Of a DNA stretch of 64,000 nucleotides, positions 42,888-54,300 are shown piece by piece; within the stretch, counting starts at the first letter, position 1; each line of letters begins with the position of its first letter. A program made the position numbers and the translations under genes. A model generated the notes under the pieces. That model was not told the origin of the DNA and made no database searches. It saw nothing but the letters and a program-made list of their open reading frames with translations. This stretch comes from Mermis nigrescens (taxonomy: Eukaryota > Nematoda > Enoplea > Mermithida > Mermithidae), in assembly GCA_036768485.1 (NCBI GenBank), contig JAVLUZ010000142.1, positions 11,709,456 through 11,773,455 of the forward strand, read 5' to 3'.

Positions 42888-43012
42888 CACACTCGGAGAA
42901 ACGTTTATCCCGGAGAAACGTTTCTCCTACCTGGAAAATTTTGATGGGAGAAACGTTTCTCCCTCCGGGGCAATTCTGATGGGAGAAACGTTTCTCCCAC
43001 CGGGGAAACTAC
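42888..43012. repeat. Palindrome array GGAGAAACGTTTCTCC
   Basis: Four copies of a 16-18-bp palindrome (one imperfect) spaced about 40 bp, starting directly after the LTR end. Confidence 0.85.
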
Positions 43013-43126
43013 TAGTAGGATTTACGGGTTGGCCCCCGCCGGCTGTTTTTTCGCTTCACCACACGTTCCCCCGAATTTCCCAGATTTTCTGCCGGCGATA
43101 TCGGCGATGTCTGCGACGATATCCCT

Positions 43127-43640
43127 TAACGGATCTAGGATTTTCCTAAAGGACGGGCGGTATTCCAAAAAAGTCGAAAATATGTAGGTCCGAAAATTTG
43201 CCCTTCACGTACAGAAATAGCGTCTTGTGGTGTTTTGCTCTGTCTGCTTTTAGTTAAAATAAGTTTTGACGCAACATTTTTGAAAAATTTTAAAATTTTC
43301 GGCAATTTCGCTCGAAAAATCAATGATTTCTTTGATTTTAACGAAAATCTGGCACGCACCGGAAAATTTGTGAAATTAAAGCGGACAACCCTATGAATTA
43401 CTGTTCGATCTCCTAGCATTTGACGCGGGTCGAACATTGTCAAATGCTCGAAGAACATAATAAAACTATGCAGACAAAGCTGTTTCTGCTTGAAATCATC
43501 TAAAATCTATTCTCTGAGCAGAAAATATGGCTTCGGAAAAATTTGAGAAATTATGAACTCTACAGCCAAAAATCATTGCAAATCACATATTCGTTCTTTA
43601 TCTCGCCAATTATTTTTGGCCAATTAAGGGGACGGCCGCC
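43127..43640. mobile_element. Decayed copy of the CAGTGGCGGATC hAT-like family
   Basis: GGATCTAGGATTTTCCTAAAGG, GTAGGTCCGAAAATTTGCCC and related blocks match 16427-17145 (inverted). The left end has lost its first bases; right end near AAGGGGACGGCCGCC. No duplication seen. Confidence 0.6.
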
Positions 43641-43821
43641 ACACTTTTAAATCTGCCCGTGGCGGTATCACCGATCTTAGGAAGCAAAATCAGAGACAAA
43701 AGTCAGCGATATCGGCGATATCACCAACAAAATCGGTGATATCGCCAACACTTATAGTCTTTCACATAACTTCGTGCAAAAATTCTAGAATTTTCGTCGA
43801 CAGTAGGCCAAGGGTTACGAT

Positions 43822-44088
43822 CATACGTGGGCAGCATCGAAATTCTGCGGGGTGCAAGATTTTCCAAAGGTCAAAAAATGGCCATAAAAATGGTGGTATG
43901 GCGAAGAACACCATTTTTCAACGTTTCTCATCGAGCACTATCCACTGGCATCAAAAAATTGCGAAAAAACAAAACAAAATTTTTTTAAATTGAATTCTGG
44001 GGGAGGGTATTTTGTTTTTGGGAGTATTTTGGTTTCTCGTCGAGGGGGTTCATACCCCCCGAACCCCCCCCTCCCACGCTCACGTGTG
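43822..44088. mobile_element. CATACGTGGG-family MITE
   Basis: 267 bp; flanks GTTACGAT and GTTATGAT (8 bp, one mismatch). Ends CATACGTGGG and CACACGTGAG (reverse complement). Immediately followed by a fragment of the AGTCTGTTTCA family (44093-44190). Confidence 0.88.
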
Positions 44089-44190
44089 GTTATGATATTT
44101 ATATATCAGATCAATGCTATAATCGCAATCTGTCAGCTTATTGCCGCAGATAGTTTTAAAATTTATGACCGAAGTTGTGTGAAGTAGACT

Positions 44191-44896
44191 ATACCATACT
44201 TCTGAAGCGGGCTAAAGTTCTAAAACTATATATCTCCGACGATAAGCCAACAGATTACTATTATAGCATTAAGATCCTTATGCAAATATGTACCTATAAT
44301 TAGCATAATCTGTCGGCTCATTGTCGAAAAAAATTCTTGAAATCTGTTGGTAGTACCTACCTACATACCTATGAATGTAGGTACATCTCGCGCCACCTCT
44401 TGTCTTGATTTGATTTATTTGAATAATGTGTTGAACGTGCAATTCTTACCTATGTATTTAGTCAAAGATTCAATCTCATATGGTGTCACGTTGTGAGTTG
44501 TGACGTGCACAATAAAACGTTCCTCGACAAAACATACCCAACAAGTTCCCACGATGAAATGTTCCCTACAAAACATTTCCAGCAAAGCGTCCTCAGACAT
44601 GCGCATTATTTCACGCATTTTGTAGTATCGTTGTTGTTACCTACCTTCCTACATAGGTAAGTAACTAACTAACTATCTGCCCAGATAAAACATGCATGGT
44701 AATGCATTAGTCTGATTTTTATATTTCCTATGTTGCATATTGCACTTGATAGGTGCTTATCCTTCTCAGAAGCGCTGAAGGCATAGGCTATTTTACCCTT
44801 CAATTTTTGCCGGATGGTATGGATGGATTCCATTAGCACTGCGTTCCATGTTTATCCTGCCTGGTCAACGCATCAAGGAATTTTTCATTTCTTCGT
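44191..44896. other. Unclassified intergenic
   Basis: Short repeats TACCTACCTACATACC at 44350-44390 and similar at 44638-44670. A further inverted AGTCTG-family trace near 44200-44330. No gene recognised; a 67-codon minus frame at 44415-44618 has no motif. Confidence 0.35.
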
Positions 44897-44904
44897 TGTT
44901 TATT

Positions 44905-45086
44905 CAGGGGCGGATTTAGGGGGCGGGGGGGGGGGGCGGCCGCCCCCCTCATTGGCCCGAAATAGTGCGCAAAATTAAGGATTTTTGAACGATTTTTGGC
45001 TTAAATGGCTAATTTTTCCGCCCAAGTCAGGGTTCCGCCCCCCTGAGGGGTACCGCCCCCTTAGGAAAATCCTGGATCCGCCACTG
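44905..45086. mobile_element. Miniature hAT element, 182 bp
   Basis: Ends CAGGGGCGGATTTAGG and CAGTGGCGGATCCAGG (reverse complement), exact 8-bp duplication TGTTTATT (44897-44904, 45087-45094). Same terminal family as 16427-17145. Confidence 0.93.
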
Positions 45087-45333
45087 TGTTTATTCGCATC
45101 TTATTGATCTAATCAGTGCTTTAATTTCCGTAAAAGGGGCGCTTTTCCTATTCACTTCGTATTTTTTATCTATTTTCTTCATTGTTCTTTTCATATTATC
45201 TTCTAATTTGTGCCTCAGATTTTGATTTATTATTTGGTTTAGGCACTGTACTGTAGACATAATGCGAAGATGCTTATTACCGGAACGTTTTGGCGATTAG
45301 GAGTCGCATGGCCAGCCGGGTTCACTTGGCCAG

Positions 45334-46258
45334 AATATTCAGATGGCCAGCGTATTCAGATGGCCAGCCAAAATGATCTATTTCCGATGCCCGCCAACGT
45401 ATTCAGATGGTCAGCGTATTCAGATGGCCAGCGTATTCAGATAGCCAGCATAATCAGAAGGCCTGCATATTCACATGACTAGCGAAGTCCGATGGCCAGC
45501 CTAAGGCTTGGCGAGAAGGTGGCGGGTTGGTGCCAACTGGGCCACCATGTTTGAGTGCGCTACTAGATGCACATACATAAGTAATCCTACCATGTTACTA
45601 AGATAAATATAGTAATCAATAGGAAAGCGTTATAGGCACACATTAATCGCTTCTATGTTTCTTACGCATTTTTGTATGGCAGTCCTGAGATTTAAGGGTA
45701 ATTTGTTTAAATTAATAAAAGTAAATATAGATAGGTACATATATTAATATAACATTTTAAACAATAATGGTACAAATATGCCAGATGAATAGATATTTAC
45801 GTACATATAGAAATAGTTTAACAAGTAGAAAGAATGTGTACTAATGACCAGCAGAAGGTAACTAAAATGATGCCTGGGATTCTTATTCAGGGACCTTGGC
45901 GTTCTCAAATCCAATAGCGCACCCAGCTTTTCATCCCTCTGGGTTGATGAATGGAAAGCTACATTTGTTTGGCGAAGGTTAAAGCTCTTGGGAGTCGCGC
46001 GCGACCTCCTTTGTAGTATCTCAGCAAGAATCACACCTCGGTGTGTTAGCAATACTCAGTATTGGATGGAAAGCCAATCTTTAACCTTTTTTCTCAACCT
46101 TTATTGGCCTTATGCTGGCCATCTGAATACGCTGGCCATCTGGATACGCTGGCCATCCAAATACACTGGCCATCTAAATATGCTGGCCATCTGAATATGC
46201 TGGCCATCTGAATATGCTGGCCATCTGAATACGCTGGCCATCTGAATATGCTGGCCAA
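45334..46258. mobile_element. Foldback element with 18-bp subrepeats
   Basis: Left arm 45334-45500 has about eight decayed copies of TATTCAGATGGCCAGCG; right arm 46111-46258 has eight well-kept copies of the reverse complement. The 600-bp centre has a minus frame (45744-46052) of unknown identity. The right arm abuts a MITE at 46260. Confidence 0.75.
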
Positions 46259-46259
46259 G

Positions 46260-46523
46260 CATACGTGGGCAGCAAGAAAATTCTGTGGGGGTCCAAGATT
46301 TTTTGAAGGTAAAAAATGGCCTAAAAAATGGTGATATGGCGATAAAAACACCATTTTTCGACGTTTCTTCATCAAGCACTATCCATTGGCATCAAAAAAT
46401 TGCGAAAAAAACGAAAAAAATTTTCAAAAATTGATTTCTGGGGGGGTCTTTGATTTCTGGGGGGGGGGTCTTTTGGTTTCTGGGGGGGTCCAGACCCCCC
46501 CAGACCTCCCCCACACCCATGTG
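46260..46523. mobile_element. CATACGTGGG-family MITE
   Basis: 264 bp with exact 8-bp duplication TGGCCAAG (46252-46259, 46524-46531). It inserted at the edge of the 18-bp subrepeat array, so the duplicated target is itself part of the subrepeat. Confidence 0.9.
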
Positions 46524-46633
46524 TGTGGCCAAGTGTCCCCTACCCGTTTTGGCGTAGGACCTTTTGTTGGAGATGTTTGTCCAAATTGCGGGACTGCAAT
46601 TAAATTTTCTTCAAATTTGGAGTGCTCACTCAC

Positions 46634-46869
46634 CATACGTGGGCGTTGGGGTTCGGGGGGTATGCACCCCCAGAAGTTGAAATACCCCCCAGAATTCAAA
46701 TTTTGATTTTTTTGCCTTTTTAGCGATTTTTGATGTCATTGGATAGTGCTCAATGAGAAACGTCGAAAAATTGTGTTTTTTCGCTATACGACCACTTTTA
46801 AGACCCTTTTTTTACCTTTGAAAATTTTTTTACCCCCCCCCCCCAGAATTTCGGTGCTGCCCACCTATG
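46634..46869. mobile_element. CATACGTGGG-family MITE (inverted)
   Basis: Ends CATACGTGGG and CATAGGTGGG (reverse complement). Flanks GTGCTCAC and GTGCTCTC resemble an 8-bp duplication, with four extra bases (TCAC) on the left. Confidence 0.75.
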
Positions 46870-47109
46870 GTGCTCTCTGCGCACTAAACCCACCAATATA
46901 AATTTTCTGAAATACAAAGAAATTTTCAGGATATTTTCAGTTTTCGATATTTCGGTTTCAGATTTTTGCTGCCCCGGAGGCTAGACTCGAAGATAACCTT
47001 TTTCGCTGATGATTTTTCGTTTAGCTGGAGCATCATTGTCCAGCCGATTTACTTCATTTTTTGTCTGAGAGCACAATTGTTCAAGAAAAAGGTTCTTTGC
47101 CCATATTTC

Positions 47110-47266
47110 AGTCTGTTTCACATAAGTTTGGGCATAAAATTTAAGAATTTTTTCGAAAGTCGACGGATTACGATAATTATTTATCAAATCAATGCTAAAA
47201 TCGCAATCTGTCGGCTTACTGTCGGACAGTTTTTGAAATTTATGCCCAAACTTGTGTGAAACAGAC
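47110..47266. mobile_element. AGTCTGTTTCA-family MITE
   Basis: Inverted ends of about 30 bp (AGTCTGTTTCACATAAGTTT and its partner at the right) around 157 bp; the interior shares CAATGCTAAAATCGCAATCT with the copy at 47756. Confidence 0.8.
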
Positions 47267-47299
47267 CATACTTATCTGTTAAAAAAGATAGGTATTCTC

Positions 47300-47755
47300 C
47301 TACACGTGTCTTTGAATGGTCAGTGTTAGTAACTACCATAAATGAGCAGCAAGAAAATTCTGGGGGGTCACTCAGGATAGGTAAACTCGCCAAAAGTTTT
47401 ACTAAAAATAGAATTCTGGAAGTTCTACATTAATCCGGGGGTTCTACAGTAATCTGAGGTTTTTCAACTTCGGGAGGGGGGTTCTATAACCCTTAAACCC
47501 CCCTAAGCCTATGTGTGGTAGCTACTACATGTGCTATTTATATATTTTTCAGAAATTGGTTATACTTGATTAAACAAGTTCGGATTTTTAGCAAAACTGT
47601 GCAGGAAATGCTAAAATAAGGTGCAGAACAATGTTTTTTTGAAGATTCGACCAATTTTGATGAAGTTAAAGGTGCTGTAAAATTCTACAGTGCATCTGTA
47701 TAGGCAGCTTGACATTTATCCTTCGATTTCCTCTCTTTATTTTCCCTTGGATTAC
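47300..47755. other. Unclassified, with partial MITE
   Basis: 47335-47515 has ACCATAAATGAGCAGC...CCTATGTGTGGT, reminiscent of a decayed CATACGTGGG-family element. The rest is AT-rich without a gene. Confidence 0.4.
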
Positions 47756-47920
47756 AGTTTGTTCCACATAAGTTAGGGTATAAATTTTAAGAATTTTTTC
47801 GAAAGTTTACCGTCGGATTACGATAATTATATATGAGATCAATGCTGTAATCGCAATCTGTCGGCTTATTGTCGGACATAGTTTTTAAAAATTTATGCCC
47901 GAACTTGTTTGAAACAGACT
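47756..47920. mobile_element. AGTCTGTTTCA-family MITE
   Basis: 165 bp, ends AGTTTGTTCCACATAAGTTA and matching inverted right end ACTTGTTTGAAACAGACT. TTA beside both ends. Confidence 0.8.
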
Positions 47921-48327
47921 TTAGGTTTTTAGTTGCTTCACACAAGTTTCGACATGAATTTTAGGAATTTTTACCAGCAGTAAGCCGAACGTTCACGGCA
48001 ATTATGGATCAACCGTGTGTATCTGTCAGCTTCTCGATCTCATTTAATCTTGCGGTTTCTTTAAAATCAAACTGCCTATCTATTAAGCGGTATAAGTGGG
48101 TGAATTAAATCTTAGAGAAACCGTATATGCACATGTGATCGTGGTTTACATCGAGTAATTGAAGACGGTTTACAATTGATGCCCTATTTATAGTATCTAC
48201 ATTTAAGTGCAGTGAAATTTCAGGTTATAAGTCGGCTTCCATCCCGATCGCATTCGTCGATCTGATCGCCTTGTGCCAATTCTTAACGGTTGCATTTTTG
48301 TCGACTCTGGAGTTTCTTCTCACGACA

Positions 48328-48372
48328 ATGGTAAAACGAAGGAATAAATTTGATCCGTTGACGGAGCTGCAA
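48328..48372 (+). CDS. hdc: Headcase exon 1 (15 codons)
   Basis: ATG in good context (ACAATGG), encoding MVKRRNKFDPLTELQ, then a GTAATT donor. It ends in phase 0, as needed by the next exon. Basic N-terminal residues are common in headcase proteins. Supported only by phase, context and position, so moderately sure. Confidence 0.55.
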
Positions 48373-51300
48373 GTAATTATTTCCACGGCAATAAATATTT
48401 CTAATTGTTTGCGTATAAGTAAGTACCTACCTACTTAAGAGGTAGATAATTAAATGACCTGTATGCGCAGATGAATAAATCGTTCGAAAAAAATTTTATG
48501 ACAAAAAGTCGCATCGACATTTCTCATAGCTAAACAAAACTGGATTTCGGTCTACCAAGTAGCTAAAACAGCAAAAAAATTTGAAATTAGTCTAAATCAC
48601 GAGACATTGGGCATACTTATAGAATCAGGGACCTATCTTTTCAGCATGCAATAGTAAAGTACAATGCGCGAGCGAAGAACAAAATACCCCCAGAAATCTA
48701 AATACCCCCCAGAATTTAATTTTTAGAAATTTTTTCCGTTTTTTCGCAATCTTTTGATGCCAATGGATAGTGCTCGATGAGTAACGTCGACAAATGGAGT
48801 TTTTTCGCCATATCACCATTTTTAAGGCAATTTTTTGACCTTCGAAAAATCTTGCACCCCCCCCCAGAATTTTCTTGCTGCCCACGTATGGCCGCACACC
48901 GGCTATAACACGATAGTATACGCCGCTCGCGCATTATACTTCACTGCTGCATGTAGAAAAGATAAGTCCCCGATTCTCTAAGTATGCCGAGGCATTGTGC
49001 TTGAACATCAAATTTGGGAGCTTAAGATGTTTACTAGGAAAGTGAGTTATAAACAGTCTACAGTAATGCAATTTAGCACGAGTAAAACTTCACTCGCTCG
49101 CCAATTTTTATGCACAGTATCGTGCTTATCGCTTCAATCTAAATCGTGTTTGTAATCCATCTGTAGTCCTTTCAAAAATTGTGATCCATGCACAAGGTTT
49201 CGTCAGATAAACTGGCACCATTGGTGGATCCAAGATTTTCTGACGGGGGAGGGCGGAACACATTTCACTAATAATCTTAAAAATTGTCGAAGAAATCTGT
49301 CTATTATGCTTGAAGTATCGGGTTTTGCTGTCTTTTGATAGACAGAATCATTTGTGATCTAAACAAAGTTGAAAATTTTCGAAAGTTTTCTGCGAAAATG
49401 CGCTAAGTTACTGCTGAAGTCGGCGCAAAGCACCGAAAAATACTCGATAAATTATTGTAGGAACTGAAAAATCCTTGTTTTGTTCATAAAATGCTCTTCT
49501 GGCTTGAAAATAAAGTTTTTAGAGCACCAAATAAGTCAGTAAATGTCATTAATGAGTCGCCGGATAAATTTAAAAAGTCTTGATTAATGGCTACAATCAT
49601 CAAAAAAAAAATTGCGCCCAACTATTTTTTGACGGCGGGACGCCCCCCCCCGCCTTCTCTAAATCCGTGCTTGATTTAGAAATAGCCGTACCTGCCGTGC
49701 TGATTGTTTGAGTTAAATTATGATTTTAATGTGTTGATGACGGTGCATGATTTTCTAGGTCAATGGAGACAGACAGTATAAAACAAATAACAAAAATCAG
49801 ACGCAAGAGCAAGAATGGCAGAAAATTGATGCTAAAATAGGTTGCATTTGTCCCTTGCCGGATGGGTGTCGAATTGGCGAACCAGTAAATGCCGATGATC
49901 CTGGCGATGCCATCAAATTTAGTTGTTCAAATGAGCCAATTAAATGCAATCAATTGCTTTTTATGCATCCAACGTGTTGCGAAGATTTTGAAAATTATCT
50001 CTTGCGCATGTACAGGTATGCGGTATTTACATTTTATCAACTAAGTCAAACTTCCGTTTACGACTTTCGAGTTTTTTTTAAAATATAATTTAGCAATTTC
50101 ATTATCCGCACATTAAGAAGATTATATTCATGTAATCAGAATTTGCAGGCAGACAATATCAACACTTTTTATATATTTTTCATCAAAATCAATATGCTAA
50201 ATTTCCTTCAAACACATTCTTTTCATAGCGAATAATTACTCGTAAGTAGACATGCAAATAGGGTTTGGGGGGTATAGACCAGACATGCACGTGAGGAAGG
50301 TAGGGGGTCTAGATTCTAGAACTTAGTCCACCAGAATGGAAAAATGAGACATTTCGACGGGAAGATGAAGCAAAACGAAGGCAAACACGGAAGAAAATTG
50401 AAAATTTCCCTCAAAAAGTGCTTAAAATTAACCAGCAGGTGTATAATAACGTAGTTTTGACGTTTACCGCTTATACCAGTTTTTGAGGTCATTTTTGGCT
50501 TTAAAAACTTCAATTCTTGACCCCTTACCCAGACCGGCTGTCCCCCACAGATCGGCCATGCTGTGTATCTATGGTCTAGACCCTCAGAATGGAAAAAATG
50601 GGAAATTTATCCGGAAAATGAGGCATGCCAAAAATAAGTGAAATTTGAAAATTTTCTCCAAAAGTGGTTGAAATTGACCAGAAAACATGGAACGACATAG
50701 TTTTAATTCTATTATAGCATTTACACCAGTTTTTGAGGTAGTTTTGGCCCTACAAGCTCACTTAGTGATTCTCCCAGATCGACTAGCCTTCCAGATCGGC
50801 CATGCTGTGCATGCATGATCACGACACGACTGATTCACGTTATAGATAGCGTGAGATTGTTGAAAAATAAGGGTATTTTTCGTAATGAAGTGACAGCGAA
50901 TGACTTTCAGTTTGATGTTTTATGTTATGAATTTAATGTCATGCCAGACATGCATTTGAGGAATTTGAAGATTTAGACCCACAAAATGCTAAAATCGGAA
51001 ATAATGAGGAAAAAAGGCAAAACGAAGTCCAAGAATAAATTAAAATCAGAAAAATTCCTATAAAATTGATTGAAATTAGTCAGAAACTGAGGATTGATAT
51101 TTTGTTATTTAATCATTTATACCTACCTTTTTTTGCGGCCGTTAACACTTGGTAGTGTCAGGCTGAAGGATAGCCGACTTTAAAGTTCGGTTTCCTATCC
51201 AGTCCTCCCGTGTCATACCCCTAAATCGGACATATTGTCACGTTAAATAGGGAAGCTTTGGTTCGAAGAAGCTCTCTGGCTACTTCCCCAGACCGACCAT

Positions 51301-54300
51301 CTAAGGTCATGCTTTATAAGAATTATAGAAGTTACAAAAGATTTTATACAACAGAGCCCTGGGCCTGGTTGCTCGACTCGACCATTAGCTTTCCGACTTT
51401 AAGGAAGTCTAATAGTCGATTTTAATTTCGGTTGCTGGACTCTTCCTTAGTGCAGCCATTAATTAAGGCTCAGTTTTTAATGTCTACCGTAAGATCGGTT
51501 ACTCGACTGAAGCCTTAATGCTCTCATTGAGCGTTTAATGGTTTCTTTAAGGTAAATTGGGTTGCTGGGCTTTACCTTGACGACTTTAATGGTGTTGTTA
51601 AGGTAAATTTCTAAAGGTAGATCGGGATCTACCTTAACGAACTCAATGATTATATACATTTCACACTTAAAAAGTAAAGCTTCTTCCATAATTCTTATAT
51701 TTACTAATATGATACATGCTCGTCGATCCATTGTCAAATGAAGTCCTTTGGTTCATTTTAATGACAATAAATTTTAATAAAGATTTTATTCGAGAACGAG
51801 TTTTTTCAGTTGGCTTCTTCATTTTCTTTAGCTGATGCCGAAAATGCGCTGAAATCAAAAGTTTATTTCTCTATTTTTTCAATTTCCATATAATCTCAAG
51901 CAACCACTTACCCAGACTAATAAGCGTTCTTTTTGTTAGAACGTGAAACTTTTAGTTGGAGCTTGTTTCTTTTGCAGTAACCCAAAATGCGATAAAACAG
52001 ATCAGTTCAATGATAGCTAAATAAAGTGACTTCAGAATAAAACAAGTTTCACTGAACTGTTACAGAATGTTGTGAAGTTACAGGGCGCAAGTTCAATTAA
52101 TGTTTCTTACAGATGCTTTAATGACTCAAAATAACGACTTTTACTAAATTGCATGTAACTTTTGGACAACGCAATAACTAAAACTGTCACTTTAATTCTC
52201 TGTACAGCGACTATGGACTTTTTATCACAGCATACCGCATTCCATTTACTTTCGTCGTTAAGAAGTTATATGATCCGATAGGCGTTTCGTATTTTATGGA
52301 CCACCCTGAATATCGTAAGATTCTTAGTGCATTGACAATTTCTAGAGATTCTTAAGTCATTGGCGATCTGTAAATCTGTTCGACTTTTAGATCCAGCGGT
52401 CCAAGGGCACGCAGAGACGATCACATGACACGCTTCTGTGCCTTGAATTTGAAGCATTTGTGGACAGGCAGCGCTTTTGGGAAAATAGAACCATTCTCCA
52501 AATGTACATGTGGCGGATTTCTACGAAGAGTAGTCGAAAATAAGCCAAGAAACAGCGCTGAAGAGGGCGATAAAGCAATTGCGCGCAAAAAGAAACCCAA
52601 GAAGGACTTGCCCAATCTTGTGGTGAATCGACCTAGGACGCCCGGACCAATAAAATTCAATTGCAATAGTTTCAAGTTTAGCCGTCGCCCAAACTTTTTT
52701 GCTGAGGAAGGTAAATCGCTTTTGCTTTGCTCTTATGTTTTTTCGCAAGGAATTACATGACAACTCTATTTTCAGTGTCGAGTTTTCTTCGAGGATAATC
52801 GACCTGATTATTCAGTAAACTTGAGAACGTCGTGATTTCTGATAGAATATTGTCCCGGGTCTGGATAAAGGTCGAAAAAATTGAAAAAAATTTTCAGAGA
52901 TTCACAAATTAAAAAAATGGCAAAAATAAGCGCAACTCTGTGGGTAATAAATATATTAAATTGACCTATGGGATACAAACAATTGAATCCATGCATAAAC
53001 ACGTAGCCTAGTCAGCAGCGTGAGATTTCAGATGCAGAATCAAGAACTATCCTCCGCGTGTAACATCACTATGAATATTGGCGTTATGTATTGATGAAAT
53101 CTCGATTTATTGTGTTCAAAAGAGGATAATTTTGATTTATCCATTTTTCGAGATACAAACGTAGATAAAAGGGGCGGCTGCCGCCCTCCTGTCGAGTTGT
53201 TGTGATACTTGTTGTCGTTCTTAGTTGTTGTACTGAAATAAATGGAATGTCTTTCCAGATGTTTTTAGACATTGCCTATCATGATTTTTGCGTATGCAGC
53301 GATGATTTTGTGGCTCTTTCTTGATTAGAATTGCGGTAATTTAAACAATTTTATGGAATTTTCAACGAAAATTCTATTCTGCGCTTCGCTTAATTTTCAC
53401 TAGTAGTAATCTCTGAGTTAGAAATTTTGACACTCTGCGGTGGGTCTTTAAATCAACATTACTAAACGATCTTGACAGAGTACGGTAATATTACATTACT
53501 TCGATTGTAAATCAACTTAATATTTTACTGAATTAAATATGAAATCCAGAATCCCTGAAACGAAAATCACGAAAATGCGATTGCTTAAATGTATTTGTAA
53601 ACGATCCACTCGATATCGAGGTGTATGCAGAAACTAAAGCATTTATTTCTGATTTAAATTTAAATTTGCATGCCTATTATCTCTTTCGTTATGTTGCCAT
53701 CGGCCCCGGCGCGGTTATTTGCGTGTTGGTCATCTCGCTATTTATTTATTATAACCCTTTCATTAATTTGCATGTGTAATCACACTATACAAGTGTTACA
53801 ACTTAGTAAAGAAAATAGCCGATCAGGTTTTGATGCCTTATTTGGAGAAAAAGGAAACAAAAAATAGGTAAGTACGTTAATTTGAATGTATAATTTACGA
53901 AACGCGAATCATTTACCGTTTAGGCATTTTTCGTTAGTTCGTCTCGATTCTTAACGCTCAAATTTCGCTCCTTAGCCGCTTAGCTCCGAAAAACTGTTTA
54001 ACTCTTATAACGTCCGATTATTCCGTTCACTAACATTTACTCGCTCCTTCCGTTCCGATCCGACTGCTTCTGATTTCTGATCGTGTTACTAACTATTTCG
54101 CTAAGTTCTCTCGCCTTCAATCGGAGCTTCCTTCACTCGCCTGGAGGAGTTTATGCCTTGTTAGGGCGTTGACTGTGGCCCTCGTTCAATTCGCTTCTGC
54201 AACCCTTAATAGTTCTCGCTTTACTCGCTACGATAAATGCAAAAAACGTCAGCCTTTGTACACTTTCATTTTAAGCATATTTTGAGTGTCTTGACAGATA

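Noticed and set aside
45744..46052. 102-codon minus frame in the foldback element
   Set aside because: Its start resembles loosely a retroelement protein tail, but no motif could be named, so it is left unassigned.
45334..46258. CRISPR-like array of short repeats
   Set aside because: Units are contiguous 18-mers without unique spacers, in a eukaryotic genome.
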